NCBI RefSeq assembly: GCF_004379255.2
Contig: NC_056036.1
Location: forward strand, 36,904,076-36,968,075
Source: Salvia splendens
Lineage: Eukaryota > Streptophyta > Magnoliopsida > Lamiales > Lamiaceae
DNA length: 64,000 nt
Direction of reading: 5' to 3'
Below the pieces are notes generated by a model, which was given only the letters and a program-made list of their open reading frames with translations, was not told where the DNA came from and made no database searches. This document shows positions 1-11,569 of the stretch, piece by piece (within the stretch, counting starts at the first letter, position 1; each line of letters begins with the position of its first letter). The position numbers and the translations under genes were made by a program.

Positions 1-2669
1 TGCCATCTTCTAACCACTTGAGGTGGTTTTCCTTGAACTCCAGATGTCTGAGCCTCGCCGTCGACTCAATCTCTTCAGTGTACGGCGCAACTTTAACCAT
101 GGTTAGCAAGACCCTGCTGTACCTGAAGCTGAGTATTTGCTCACATGTCGCGACTGATTCGAAACATGGGTGCTCCGGGAAGGTTGGATCAGGTGAATCC
201 TCATCTCTCATAACGGGGTAGAAGTAGACGAGACGCCCGCCCATAACGAGCATCTTAGCAGCAAGGTCGAGCAAATCGTGCACGCACTCCACTAAGCTGT
301 AAGGAGCAGTAGAAGGTATGTGGCCGACCCTTTTATCGTCTGGAACTGTGTAAGGATCTACAGCACCTTTTAAGAGCTTACGTCCACCAGATTTACGTCC
401 CCCAGCACGAACCCCATAAGGAGGGTCACAAATTACGGCATCAAACATCTGAAACATCATAAGTTCAGAAAAAAGGAAACAATAGTCAACCAAATGGTGA
501 TCAACCAATAAAGAATGCTTTTACAGGAGAAAAGGTAAATATAAAACCATTACATGAGAAACATTTTAATCAGAGGCATAAAAGTTTTACCTCTTTTAAA
601 TCAGCGCGCCATGGGGGAAGATTATTATCGGCCCTTAATAAAGATACCGGCATTGGCAATCCATACTGTGCCACAATGAAACTTGTAGTCAGGTTCATAC
701 AACAAACAGTAGTGCTTCCAGACAAAGTACAGAAATTCATGACTGATTTCAGTCACATTTTTATAGTAATTCGCACTCTTCAGTATTCACCACATATAAT
801 CGTATGTTAACAACGTTAACCATCAACAATATTAGGTAAACAAATGAAGGATTCACTGTCTAATGTGTGCAAGAAATATTGAAGAAAAGAAAATAACAAA
901 AGCAGAAATTTTTTTATTAATGATAGAAGAAAGAGGACTCAGCAGACAAGTTATCATAAGTTAACAGAAAGAACCGGAAGTAAAAGAAAAAAAATATTAC
1001 CTGCTTAAAGTTGCTCCGGATATTGCAATCGGGACCACGGCCATCACGCACTACCCGGATGTCAATATCTGCACCCTGAATTGTGTACATCAGTGAAGTG
1101 GAAACAATAAAACCATTCAAATTAATAAAAGAATAACACTATTGCAGAATAAGGAGTTAGATCCCGAAGAAATTTTCTAACCATTGTCATTGCTCCAAAA
1201 TGAGCAGCCCCTATTAGAATACTTCCTGTACCAACAAAAGGATCATAAACCAATTTTCCAGGTTTGACTTGTGCTTGGTTTGCCATCAGGAAAGCCATTT
1301 CTGCATCCATGGCAGTCGGGCCAAGATATTTGCGGCTTTTTAGCTGATATGTTTGCAAGATCTTCCTATTAGAAGCACCTACCTCCCGACCAAAAAAGAT
1401 TCTCCTCTGGGACGCAGGAGGAAGCCCATTTTTATCTCCATAATCATCGTTATCAATAAGACAGAAATTGTGATCAGGATTCCGTAAATTCACCCGTCCC
1501 TGAAAGATGCTAGCCTTAGAAGTTGGAAAATTGTCCACATGAATACAAATTGATAGTATATAAGTAGTTCAAAAACCTGAAGTAGGGGAACCTGTATTAT
1601 GGCTATCAAACAGATTCCTAAGTAATTTATAATACTAAGTGGAGTACAATTTTAATGGTTTATAGTACTCCCTAGATAAATGTTCTTGTGAATCAAACCA
1701 CGTGTCATCACAGGTAGAAGTTCATAACTTCTTTATCTTCTTTGACGACAAAAGCAAGAGAATGAACACGGAATTGATATAGACATGTATTGACTATTGA
1801 GTACAAACAGACAACAAAATCAAATATATAGGCAAGAACCACCTATTCTATTCCAAAACTCATCAAAAAGTTAAAAAATGGTGGAACATACTGCTTCAAT
1901 TAAAATTTCCAAAGACAAAACAACAATTTTCCAGACAGGAGACCTCCTAGGGCTATAAGAATCGTATCGATCATGCTTACTCATACTGTTTAAGACAAAA
2001 AAAAAAGCTAGTTGTGCTTGAAAGTAAATGAGCATTCATCAAAAACTCTTGTCCATTATATTCATTCACCAAGATTAAACAGTGAGCAATATTAGAATGA
2101 GACCTGAAACGGAACGAATGCCAACTTCTGGATACGTTCGTTTTGCTCGGGAAAGCTTATAGCTTTTCCAAAACATTCAACAGTGATTCTGAATGTGGTG
2201 CCAGAACTCAAGTAGAGAGTCTTCCGCTCATCAGGATAAATTCTCACAGCCTCCTCCAGTTCCTCAAAACTCCGCCCTTCGCCCCAAATTTCGTATATTC
2301 CCTTCACAAGAATACCTACAAAAGCGTCCATTTCAATAACCACCACTAAAAAACACATTACAGAAAACAATCCAATACTGAAGCAACAATCGAAAGTTCA
2401 AATTTATGGAAGTGTTAATGCATTGCTAGTTACTCCAATTGTTATGTTTTTTGGGGGTTTAGGTAATTACTTCGATTGGCAATGAAGCGGGCCGTCTCTT
2501 CGGATGGAAGATTGACGAAATGGAACGGCGAATCAGGATGGTGGTCCTCCGGCAGCCGCCATTGGAGATGGGTGGCGCCGCTGCAGCCCTCGAAAAGTCC
2601 GGCGAGGGATTCGAACTCAGCTTTCCTGTACTCCAACAACCTGTGGTAGAAGACGCATAGATACCACAT
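1..2669 (-). CDS. TRM11: Trm11-type tRNA (guanine(10)-N2)-methyltransferase, C-terminus beyond the window
   Basis: Family role: with the small partner Trm112 it methylates the exocyclic N2 of G10 in tRNAs, in the cytosol. Spliced on the minus strand. Coding exons read 2669-2471, 2315-2104, 1499-1182, 1075-1001, 665-591 and 448-1, all with GT/AG borders and compatible phases; the last runs off the window, so the C-terminal end is absent. Exon 3 has the family segment YLGPTAMDAEM followed by the AdoMet-binding block DPFVGTGS. Exon 6 contains DPPYG, the catalytic (N/D)PPY motif of N-methyltransferases. The first two exons are the N-terminal, THUMP-like half. The start at 2669 (MWYLCVFYHRLLEYR) is the first ATG of the open frame and fits the family N-terminus. 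No internal stop or frameshift is seen, so it is probably functional. Identification rests on remembered family sequence, not on a search. Confidence 0.9.
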
Positions 2670-3312
2670 GATGTTTGATCTTTTATCGGGGGAGAAATGC
2701 TTGGATTAAGTTTAATGCTTTGACTTTTATGAGGAGTGTGGGAATCGGAAGCCGTTGGCGGCGGAGAGACGACGGCGCAGGAGTTGGGCGTTGGTTCAAC
2801 TCTACATATGGAAAAACCCCGGCCAAGAACCCTTGAAGATGAAATCTTTGTTTTTTTAATTCTTCTTTTTTGTACCGGATCTATTCTTACATTTAATAGT
2901 AATTTTTTAAATTATATATCCTAAATATTGAAATTTATCATTTTAATCTTTAATTATGAATAATTAAAGAATCAGTTTATTACAAGTTTCAACTTATCAA
3001 TTCTATGATCTATCTAAATTTTTAATTCATAACCAAATAAGAATATGGGAAAAGTTCGCTTATTCTAGTGCAATCACCCCTAAAGATTAATAAAGCTTCA
3101 TTAAATACCACTAATATTTGAAATATTGTAATTGATAGATAAATATTTGAAATATTGTATTGGATAGATAGTGCAACATGAACTTGCGACAAATGAACCT
3201 ATCCAAAAGTAGAAGATACACCTAGCTAGTTTAAAATTTTTGAGTCATGTGGCACAAAAACAATAGTCACGTGGATTACTCCATGGTTCAAGTATCTTGC
3301 TTAGATGTATTT
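2670..3312. other. 5' flank of the Trm11-like gene and AT-rich intergenic DNA
   Basis: The first 150 bases upstream of the minus-strand gene are its leader and promoter region. The rest is AT-rich. A near-repeat (atttgaaatattgtaattgatagat / atttgaaatattgtattggatagat pattern) sits at about 3115-3170. No gene recognised. Confidence 0.5.
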
Positions 3313-3777
3313 CGCTCGAGGGCAAATGGTATATAAAGTCAATAACTTTCATAATAGTTTGGGTTTTTTTTTTTGGAAATTTAAATATTGTACGAAAAGT
3401 CATGACTTTATCGGATTGTGTAAATTTCTCATCTGGCCTGACCCGATAGACTTTTGCACAAACTTATCCTACGTAGCACGTCGAAGGCGTGACTTGGCAA
3501 AACTCCACTAATTCTAATTGACATAAACATACAAATCGAATTCAACATAAAAGTAGCATTAATTCTATAATTCGAATTGAACCCTAAATTTTTCATTTGC
3601 CAAGTCACGCCTCTGGCTCGCCATGTAGGATAAGTTTGTGCCGAAAATCTATCTGGTCGGGTCAAATGGGAAATTTACACAGATCGATAAAGTTCGTGAC
3701 TTTTCATGCAATATTTAAAGTTCACGAGAAAAACCATACTATTGTGAAAGTTCATGACTTAGGCAATTTGTCTTCGC
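3313..3777. mobile_element. Long-inverted-repeat (foldback) MITE
   Basis: The left arm (about 3313-3502) and the right arm (about 3595-3777) are reverse complements over roughly 170 bases with scattered mismatches. Paired landmarks are CTTTCATAATAG (left) with CTATTGTGAAAG (right), and GGCGTGACTTGGCAAA with TTTGCCAAGTCACGCC. A loop of about 95 bases separates the arms. Such elements are usually derived from Mutator-like transposons. I could not define a clean target-site duplication. Confidence 0.75.
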
Positions 3778-4093
3778 TTTATATTTGATACGAATTTGTT
3801 CCCCTTTATATTTTCTTCTAGTTGAGGTCAAGATTTATGAAACAAGACAATGCTAAAACTAATTATAAGATATAAGATTACTTATTCAAAAAAAATTCTC
3901 ACAAAACGCGTACATAAATTGCATGAACACTATAGGTTAAATGTTAATGCACATTTTATTGCTATACTTTTTTTAGTTACTACATATCCATATAAAAAAA
4001 CTTGAGCATCCGACCTCACCAACTGAGTTGAGTTGCACTATATATGTATCTTCCAGAAACCCAAATTCACTCACAAACGAGCAACATGAAAAA

Positions 4094-4702
4094 TCAGACT
4101 CCAAATCCACTAGAGCCAAGCAACTTAGTGAGACCAAATGTGATAGCCATGGCCACCCACCCTCCCACCACCACCCTCACACAAGACCTCACCACCTTAG
4201 TCCTCCCCAGCACCGCCCCGACACCTCCGAACCCCGCCAGCCCCAACGTGGTGGCCGCCACCACCACCCCCATTCTGACCCTGTGATCCGCAATGAAGAC
4301 AGCAGCAAGCAACGGCACAACGCCTCCCAACGCGAAGGCGAGGGCCGAAGCCCCCGCAGCCTGCCAAGGGTTCGGAAGCTTCTCCCTCTCCTCTCCGTTC
4401 CCTTCCTCTCTCTTCCTCTGGGCTTTCTCTATGTCGTGCTGTGTGTACACCGACACGAACTCACCGATGGCCATGCTGCAAGCTCCCGCGAAAAGTCCGG
4501 CTAAGCCGCTCAGGATTATGGCCTTGGCTTCGTGTTTGAGAGCTCCGACTCCAAGAATCAGTGAGGCAATGGTGACCAAGCCGTCGTTGGCTCCGAGCAC
4601 CGCCGCTCGGAGCCACTGTGCCCTTTCAGAGTAGTCGATTTCTTCCTCCATTTTGGGGAGATCATTAGGGATCACAATTTGGAGCTGGTTTGATGCATCC
4701 AT
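4094..4702 (-). CDS. Vacuolar iron transporter homolog (VIT/CCC1 family, nodulin-like VTL type)
   Basis: A 202-residue intronless protein. The family moves Fe2+ (or Mn2+) from cytosol into the vacuole. The N-terminus has the signature RAQWLRAAVLGANDGLV, followed by ASLILGVGALK, then the helix AIILSGLAGLFAGACSMAIGE and GEFVSVYTQHDIE, all typical of the short plant VTL group. About five hydrophobic segments are visible: two before residue 90, and three after the charged loop at about 90-108 (QRKREEGNGEEREK). The long cytosolic metal-binding domain of full VIT1 proteins is absent, as is usual for VTLs (about 200 residues). The start ATG at 4702 is followed by MDASNQLQ. On the same strand a TATA-like AATAAATA lies about 85 bases upstream (around 4785). 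Single-exon structure is normal for this family. Confidence 0.92.
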   Translation of the reverse strand: MDASNQLQIVIPNDLPKMEEEIDYSERAQWLRAAVLGANDGLVTIASLILGVGALKHEAKAIILSGLAGLFAGACSMAIGEFVSVYTQHDIEKAQRKREEGNGEEREKLPNPWQAAGASALAFALGGVVPLLAAVFIADHRVRMGVVVAATTLGLAGFGGVGAVLGRTKVVRSCVRVVVGGWVAMAITFGLTKLLGSSGFGV

Positions 4703-4927
4703 ATATGAAGATTAGAGACAGATATTTTTGGGCTTTGCTTTGCAAGTAGAGATGATGTGAATTGGCTAATGGCTACTCACAGGTATTTATTAACTTCAGT
4801 TGACACTAATTCAATACTGAAAGAACAAAAAAATATAAGAGTGTAACTAGTCGTAGTTAAATATATCTACCTTTTTAGGTCCATCCTTCAACACTTGGTG
4901 ATACACGTATTAAAAATGTAAGTGGCG

Positions 4928-5445
4928 TAGGGGTGTGGAGAAATTACCAAAATATCGAAATACCGACCATATCGTATTGAAAAAATATCAAAAATATAAT
5001 TAAATTTTTTGGTGCGGTATGATACTTTACCGAAATTTCGTTAAGGTAATGGTAAGAATTTTCATATACCGCAGCATACCGAAATTCGATATATACAATT
5101 TATACCATGGTTACGGTGTATGCCAAAAATATGATATATATCACATACACAGTGTATACCGAATTTGCGGTATATACAGTTAAATATAAACATATTTATA
5201 TTTATATTTTAAAATCTAAATAATATTCTAAAAACTCATATATTCTATTTTCATTGATGTTGAAATTCTGATATTCCCATAAAGTACGATATAGCGAAAA
5301 TGAGATACGATATTGATATTGAAATCTGTCATACTAAAAATTAGGTATACTAAAGTACACTATAACGAAAACTTTTGTAAAGTAAATATATGGTTTTTTC
5401 TCATACCAAATTTTTGGTAAGATATAACGTACCGATCCACCCTTA
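4928..5445. mobile_element. hAT-like non-autonomous element rich in CGGTATA/TACCGAA motifs
   Basis: Begins TAGGGGTG and ends CACCCTTA, short inverted termini of hAT style. The interior is AT-rich and full of mutually complementary motifs (accgaaattcg, gcggtatatac, ataccgaatt), so it can fold extensively. The flanking 8-mers (4920-4927 and 5446-5453) share only their last four bases (GGCG), so the target duplication is weak. No coding potential seen. Confidence 0.45.
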
Positions 5446-6368
5446 TGTAGGCGTTCTTTTTGGTGTACATTGACAAAATTCCACAATTTTACGGAATAGT
5501 CTACAAATCAACACAAATGTAAATTGTACTTGGAAAATTAAGTGTAAAAAAAGATTTGTGGAATTTCAACTTACCGTCGTACTCCACCACCACCACTAAG
5601 TCATCCTCAACTAAATGACTTAATTAAAGACATGTATTTTACTTTATAAATACGTGGGTAGTATATAAAGTGAATTACTAGTACTAATTGGCCTCTAAAT
5701 TATTGAAGTCTCACCCTCGCTTATCCTAAAAACTCCAAAGGTCTTAAGGGTATTTTGGAACTTTCAGTACTAATATATTCACTACCGCCAATTATTAAAA
5801 TGACTTGCAATTCATAATAATAATTGCCTTTTTTATTTTTTATATTTTGTCCTTTTTCTTCCTTGACCATTTTTAAATTTTTCCTTCTCTGCAAAAATCG
5901 GGTTCTCTTCTTTTTATTTCTTCCCTGCTCTACCACACAAAAATTAGAGTACTATATATTACTTCTGATTTTTCTATAAAACGTATACTGAGAAACGAAA
6001 ATGTCATATTCGTAAGTCAAATGCATGAGTTCAATTCCCCTTTACTATATGCTTATTAAAAACAACAGCACCGTTCATCCAAAAAAGAAGTACTAAAAAA
6101 TTTGGCATTAGGTACACATTTTAACCATCGCAATTTAAAGTGAATTTTGAAATAGAAAATGGTCAACTATTATAGCGTCATAGTTAAATTAAATGTAAAA
6201 AAAATTAATTGATAACTATTGCTGCATACACAAAAAAAACTAAGTTTTTCAAAAATAATCGGGACCAACATCATATATACTCAAAATCAGTTCATGCTTT
6301 CGAGAGTTAAATGATACTATCGGTGTGTGTCCATGTAAACTGAATATATGAGGGTGCACTATCGAGTA
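5446..6368. other. AT-rich intergenic DNA
   Basis: No gene seen. Mostly AT-rich low-complexity sequence with short purine and pyrimidine runs near 5820-5940. A possible degraded tRNA-SINE B box (gagttcaattccc) lies at about 6030. Confidence 0.4.
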
Positions 6369-6573
6369 CTCCCTCCGTGTCTCAAGGAAGATGACCTCTT
6401 ACTTAGGTGGTACGAGAATTTATGCAACTTTATTTTGTATGTGAAGTGAAGAGAGTAAAGTAAGAGAGAATGAATAAAGTAGAGAGAACGGTGTTTCTAT
6501 CTTTAGTAATGAGTCATCTTGGTTGGGACAAACCAAAAAGGAAAGTGCGTCATTTTCAATAGGACAGAGGGAG
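6369..6573. mobile_element. Stowaway-like MITE
   Basis: 205 bp with inverted ends CTCCCTCCGTG and its complement-type end ACAGAGGGAG, flanked on both sides by the dinucleotide TA, as Tc1/mariner-derived Stowaway MITEs are. The interior holds the common purine-rich stretch gaagtgaagagagtaaag. No coding potential. Confidence 0.8.
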
Positions 6574-7335
6574 TATATACTAAGTCCACTAATTTACCAA
6601 GGATGTACAATTTTGAGTGAACTATATAAATAAATTTTTGAACTTTGTTGTTGGTATATTTGCAAGTTTCTGGAAAAAAAATTATCATGGAATGTCCCAA
6701 AATTGTTTCTTAAACGGAACTATAACTTTTAATGAAAAAAAATAAAAAATATATATAAAACTAATCAATTAATTAATAGTAGTAGTATAACATTCAAAAC
6801 TTTTTTTTTTATTTAAAATAAAATATTAATATACATAAAATTCTTTTTAATGTAGTTTTAGTAAACTACATTTTTTATACCTTAATTTTTCCATAATAAT
6901 ATATTAAAATACTCTTTAAGAGCTTAAGGTTATATCAAAGTCCAAAAATATATGGGAACATTTTTAAAGAATGTGAATCGCGTTTAATGTTATAGCAAAG
7001 TTCAGTTACATAAATATACTAGTGTGGTAGTTCACTTATAAGAAGGCATGTATTGTGTTGTCACCTTTACAGATGGATTGTGTGTGCACTCCACACACTA
7101 ATATGTACTGTAGTTATAAATTTATGAGATAGTGCAGACAGCTGATTGGTTGATCAGAACTTCGATTCTACTATCTTTCATTACGTAAACGTAAAATGGC
7201 TTTATAGTTAATTTGTTTTTTTAAGTTGGGTAATTGAAAAGGAGAGCTGTCTTAACGAATCGATTTAGTTCGTTTGTAATGATATGATACTAATCAGATA
7301 GAAGGAAAATATTATGAATGAGTCTTGATTATATA
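6574..7335. other. AT-rich intergenic DNA
   Basis: No gene, RNA or clear element recognised. Poly-A/T-rich stretches occur at 6730-6900. Confidence 0.4.
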
Positions 7336-7340
7336 TACTG

Positions 7341-7690
7341 TGTTAAGAGCACAATTCTCTTAACGAAGAAATCCTGCGATTACACTCGCAACACACCAAT
7401 CCGGCGCCCCGAACGTTGGGGTCGGCGGCTCAATTCGTGGCTGGCGCGGAGAACTTCCTCCGTCGGCAGTCTTCAAGGTTTGATAAGGAGTATTGCACAA
7501 GTAATGTTGGCAAAATAATTCTTCATTCAATGAATAAAAAGATAACAACCTAGCCCTATTTATAATACTAGAATACTAGCTTGGGGAACAAGAAAACAAG
7601 ATATGAAAATATACTATGAATCAAAAGATATGGGGAATAAAAAGATAACTAAATATTTAGGGAATCCTAAGATATAGGAGGATCGTAACA
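7341..7690 (-). repeat. 3' LTR (in element orientation) of the gag-only element
   Basis: Left copy of the 350-bp LTR, bounded by TG...CA and the TACTG target duplication on its left side. Confidence 0.88.
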
Positions 7691-7720
7691 ACTCCCCCAC
7701 GGTTAAAATCCACCTTGTCC

Positions 7721-9247
7721 TCAAGGTGGGAACCATGGAACCACGAGCACCGTCGACGATAGCAAAAGCATTGAAACGTCACCTCCTGGATCAAATGCGA
7801 TTAGGAACATGATCACCATCATTTCACTTATGACTCCCACCAACATTTCTACGCCGTCCCTTTCCTCTCTCGCCTTCGTCTTCACAAAATCATCCTCGAT
7901 GGCTGGGGCTTGGAGGAGGCTCCGGATCATGCACCGGCTCCTGACGCCGGCATCATTCATACGCCCCCCAAACTGCTTGTCCTCCATGAATCGCTGCACA
8001 AGGACTCTTACCAGCTGGAACTCCGCAGCAGTGAGGTTGTAGGAACGCCTCTCATCACCATCTACTCTATCATCTTCATAATCATCATCAGAGTCCAAAC
8101 ACTTATGCTGTGAACAATTATCAACACATGATGAAGATGAATCAGTCACTCCCACCACATCCCAAAGCAAGTCCGAATCATCACTCATCTTCACAGAATG
8201 GCATTCCATCTTTGTGAACTCATCATCATCAAAAGTATCCTTATCATGATTATTATCATCTACTAGAGATGATTTTGAATCATCAGCCTCTTCAAGAAAA
8301 CTACCCATCCAGTTCGAGGAATCATTTTTTTCCTGATGAGCATCTGATTCTTGATCCAGGCTTGAAGAATGGCAGCCGGGAATCAATTCGATTTCATAGC
8401 AAAATTCTTCATCCACCATCTTTTCTTCAAACCCCATGATTTCAGGGCGCCAAGGTTGTGTGCTCAGGCGTGGGCTGGGCTGCTGCCGGAAGTGATCGGT
8501 TTGTCGCCTGGGTGTATCCCAACGACTAGGCAGACACTGTGGTGGCTGATCATAATCCGAGTATCCTTGCGATGCACGGTGAGGCGGTGGTTCCCAACAA
8601 GAGGGCTGCCATGACCGTGGTGGGTCGTAGGGCTGGAAGCTCGGTATTGGTCGGTTACCGGGAGGATCCCAACCGGAGGGGCGGTTGATGGGGGGGTCCC
8701 ACGATGTAGGCTGTCGGTACCCCCGAAAACCCCTATCAAACTCCGTTGTGACTCGAGCTGCTGGTCTATCCCAGCTCGTGCGAGGCCACGAAGCAGTGTG
8801 CGCGCGATATGGAATCGTGCCAGAGCCAGGCTGTGCGAGCCCTGCCTCTCGCCTGTTTAAATCACGACCCGTGCCCCTACGCCGGCGGACATCCCCACAA
8901 CGGACACGCCTGCCGTGATTGAAAACTGGGGGGCCGTCCTCGCCGGTCGGCCAGACGTCTCCCTGGGAACGATACCCATCGACGTCCCCGTCGTTCGAAA
9001 AATAGGGTTGATCCGGTTTGGGAAGGCGTGTGGCCTTCAACCTATCAACCCTTCTATCCCTCGCATCCAATTTAAATTCCAATTGATCAAATCTTGCCAT
9101 AATTTTGTCAAGCGCTGACAAAGTAGGTACGAGCGCCCCCGATCCATTGCGCAGCACGCTGCTTGACTCCGGGTCGTCTCGTCGTATCCGCTGCCATTCG
9201 TCACCGAGGTAGCCACTCGCCGTGAAGCGTCGGGGCTGATCGGCCAT
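7721..9247 (-). CDS. Gag-like protein of the gag-only LTR element
   Basis: 508 residues from the ATG at 9247 (MADQPRRFTASGYLGDEW). The frame is open 13 codons further up, but those lie between LTR and primer site. Visible features: a short coiled-coil-like stretch (LDKIMARFDQLEFKLDARDRR, about residues 50-70), a basic central part, a P/W/R-rich region with imperfect SWDPP/GWDPP/SWQP repeats (about residues 170-270), then a strongly acidic D/S-rich region (about 290-420). There is no CCHC zinc knuckle and no protease, RT or integrase motif. It resembles the leader/gag part of a Gypsy polyprotein; the exact role is unknown. The uninterrupted frame agrees with the young LTRs. Confidence 0.6.
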   Translation of the reverse strand: MADQPRRFTASGYLGDEWQRIRRDDPESSSVLRNGSGALVPTLSALDKIMARFDQLEFKLDARDRRVDRLKATRLPKPDQPYFSNDGDVDGYRSQGDVWPTGEDGPPVFNHGRRVRCGDVRRRRGTGRDLNRREAGLAQPGSGTIPYRAHTASWPRTSWDRPAARVTTEFDRGFRGYRQPTSWDPPINRPSGWDPPGNRPIPSFQPYDPPRSWQPSCWEPPPHRASQGYSDYDQPPQCLPSRWDTPRRQTDHFRQQPSPRLSTQPWRPEIMGFEEKMVDEEFCYEIELIPGCHSSSLDQESDAHQEKNDSSNWMGSFLEEADDSKSSLVDDNNHDKDTFDDDEFTKMECHSVKMSDDSDLLWDVVGVTDSSSSCVDNCSQHKCLDSDDDYEDDRVDGDERRSYNLTAAEFQLVRVLVQRFMEDKQFGGRMNDAGVRSRCMIRSLLQAPAIEDDFVKTKAREERDGVEMLVGVISEMMVIMFLIAFDPGGDVSMLLLSSTVLVVPWFPP

Positions 9248-9274
9248 GGTTGAGCTCTGGATGAAAGCACCAGT

Positions 9275-9624
9275 TGTTAAGAGCACAATTCTCTTAACGA
9301 AGAAATCCTGCGATTACACTCGCAACACACCAATCCGGCGCCCCGAACGTTGGGGTCGGCGGCTCAATTCGTGGCTGGCGCGGAGAACTTCCTCTGTCGG
9401 CAGTCTTCAAGGTTTGATAAGGAGTATTGCACAAGTAATGTTGGCAAAATAATTCTTCATTCAATGAATAAAAAGATAACAACCTAGCCCTATTTATAAT
9501 ACTAGAATACTAGCTTGGGGAACAAGAAAACAAGATATGAAAATATACTATGAATCAAAAGATATGGGGAATAAAAAGATAACTAAATATTTAGGGAATC
9601 CTAAGATATAGGAGGATCGTAACA
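9275..9624 (-). repeat. 5' LTR (in element orientation) of the gag-only element
   Basis: Right copy of the 350-bp LTR, flanked on the right by the target duplication TACTG (9625-9629). Confidence 0.88.
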
Positions 9625-10057
9625 TACTGTGTAATAGTAGTGAGTAAATTATTCAATCCACTTAATATGTGCGTGTACGTATATTCGTCCGTGGAGCAAA
9701 ATTTTTCAGTATTTTGTTTGAATTTGAAGTATATAATGGATACTATAATTAAGAGCATCCACACTAGTGGACTAACGTCCTCCCTAGCCACCGGCTAGCG
9801 GCTCGGGCGTGCCGTTAGTCCACTACTACGTTAGGCTAACGCGACGGAAGACCGGCCGAAGGACGAGCGGTCGGGTGCGGACATCGGGCGTTAGCTCGCT
9901 CGCCGATCGCTAGCCACCTATTGTGCGGCGAGTGATCGGCTACCGGCCGGATTTTTTTTTTTCAATTCTATATATACGGCTCGTTGCACTTCATTTCATT
10001 CATACCACTTGTTTTAGCGAGTATCTTTTCCCCCTCTCTCATTTCTGTAGAAAAAAA

Positions 10058-11480
10058 ATGGCTCATGACGGTGATGATGATCCAATGCAGCGAATTGACG
10101 ACGATTTGTAGGACCAGACATCCGCAGAGGTAGATCGGTTGGTGCAACAGCACGTGCAACAACAGATGCAGCTGGCGATCCCTCGCCCCATCCACCATAG
10201 ACGTACAGTCGTCCGGGACCACGTCGGTGCCCACCAATGGTTGTTTGACGACTACTTCCTCCGTCTATGAAATATTGTCCAAAGTTTGACTCGGTACGAG
10301 TTTTAAGAAATGTGAAGAAAAGTGAGTTGAAAAGTTAGTGGAATGGGGGTCCCACATTTATATATTAGTTTTATAATAGAATGTGAGTGTAAAGAGTTGG
10401 TGGAAAGTGGGGTCCATTTACCAAAAATAGAAAGAAAGAAAAAGGCAAAGTGGACAACTTTTCACGGACGGATCAAATGGCAAAACTGGACAACATTTCA
10501 TGCACGAAGGGAGTACTTCGCTGAGGAGCCGCGTTATGGGGAGTGGTTTTTTCATCAGCGTTTTAGAATGCACCAACCGCTCTTTCTGCACATTGTGTCG
10601 GCGTTAGAGGCCCGGTACAGGTATTTCCGGTTCGAGAGGATGCGAGCTGTAGACCCGGTCTAACGCCGATACAGAAATGCACCGCTGCAATTAGGCAGTT
10701 GGCCAATGGAGGAGCGACCGGCATGTTCGACGAGTACCTTCGCATCAGCGAAACGACTGCCCACAAGTGTCGGATGCATTTTTTCGAGGAGTCATCCACA
10801 AATACGGGGATACGTATCTTCGAAAGCCTACCCTCACGGCTGCCAAGATTTGATGACTATGCACAGGAGGGTTCACGGTTTTCCCAGAATGTTAGGAAGC
10901 ATAGATTGTATCAATGGGAGTGGAAGAACTTCCCTGCCGCTTGGAAGGGGATGTACACGACCGAATTCAAAGGCAAGAATTCCACGATGATTCTCGAAGT
11001 CGTGGCTAACTACCGGCTATGGATTTGACATGCATATTTTGGGATTGCCGGGTCTAACAATGACATCAACGTCCTACAGTCGTCGCCCCTTTTCAATGAG
11101 CAGTGCTTTGGCGTGGGTCCGACCATCAGTTTCGTAGCCAACGGCAACCAGCACAATATGGGCTACTATTTGGTTGATGGGATATACCCCAGGTGGCCCG
11201 TATTTGTGAAGATGATCAGATGCCCAACCGATCCAAAGAAAATTTACTTTGCGCAACGACAAGAGATTCCGCCCAAGGATGTGGAGCGGGCATTTGGGTG
11301 CTCCAGTCACGATGGGTTGCGGTGAAGGGTCCAACACGCCTGTGGTATTCTGACTACATTGTTGATCCATGCACGCATGTATCATCATGCATAACATGAT
11401 AATTGAAAATGAAAGTGCAGAATTCACTAATTGGGCCAATGAAGATGGTGTCGGACCAAGCCACGGTGTGGCCACCGCCT
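10058..11480 (+). pseudogene. Harbinger transposase relic
   Basis: Starts ATGGCTCATGAC at 10058 and can be followed through several frames: an acidic N-terminus, DHVGAHQWLFDDYF, then (after the MITE) AEEPRYGEWFFHQRFRM, VHGFPRMLGSIDCI (first catalytic Asp region), ILEVVANYRLWI, GIAGSNNDINVL (second Asp region, shifted), NMGYYLVDGIYPRWPVFVK and a degraded AFGVLQ block. These are the DDE nuclease landmarks of PIF/Harbinger. Early stop codons (for example TAG at about 10109) and frameshifts make it non-functional. The two better preserved copies in this window, at 47293-48444 and 59766-61075, have the same order of motifs. Confidence 0.82.
10255..10513. mobile_element. Stowaway-like MITE nested in the Harbinger transposase
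   Basis: 259 bp, ends CTTCCTCCGTC and GAAGGGAG, flanked by TA on each side (10253-10254, 10514-10515). The interruption falls inside the conserved segment FDDYF-AEEPR of the transposase, and the reading resumes directly after it. It shares an interior block (gttttaagaaatg, ggtcccac, tatattagtttta) with the MITE at 24294-24535. Confidence 0.82.
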
Positions 11481-11569
11481 TTGTGCGAATAGGGTACCCC
11501 GGGGCAACGCCGAAAGGGTCCAAGCATTTGCTGATATGCACTAGTAGGAAGCCCATATTCAACTCCAAC

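Larger units (their letters stand above)
7341..9624 (-). mobile_element. Non-autonomous LTR retrotransposon, gag-only, probably Ty3/Gypsy-derived
   Basis: Two 350-bp direct repeats (7341-7690 and 9275-9624) begin TGTTAAGAGC and end CGTAACA. They differ at about one position that I could find (ctccgtcgg versus ctctgtcgg). The 5-bp target duplication TACTG stands at 7336-7340 and 9625-9629. Read on the minus strand, the 5' LTR is followed by a primer-site-like TGGTGCTTTCATCC and the 3' LTR is preceded by the purine tract CCGTGGGGGAGT. One long gag-like frame (7721-9247) fills the interior; protease, RT, RNase H and integrase are missing. Next to the purine tract a different frame reads HLEDKVDFNRGGVVT, which resembles the end of Gypsy pol proteins. 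So pol seems to have been lost by internal deletion, leaving its tail. Near-identical LTRs suggest a recent insertion. Confidence 0.88.

Noticed and set aside
4028..4634. Plus-strand frames opposite the iron transporter homolog
   Set aside because: Antisense shadows; composition is His/Pro/Ser-rich and no domain is seen, while the minus strand encodes a clear family member.
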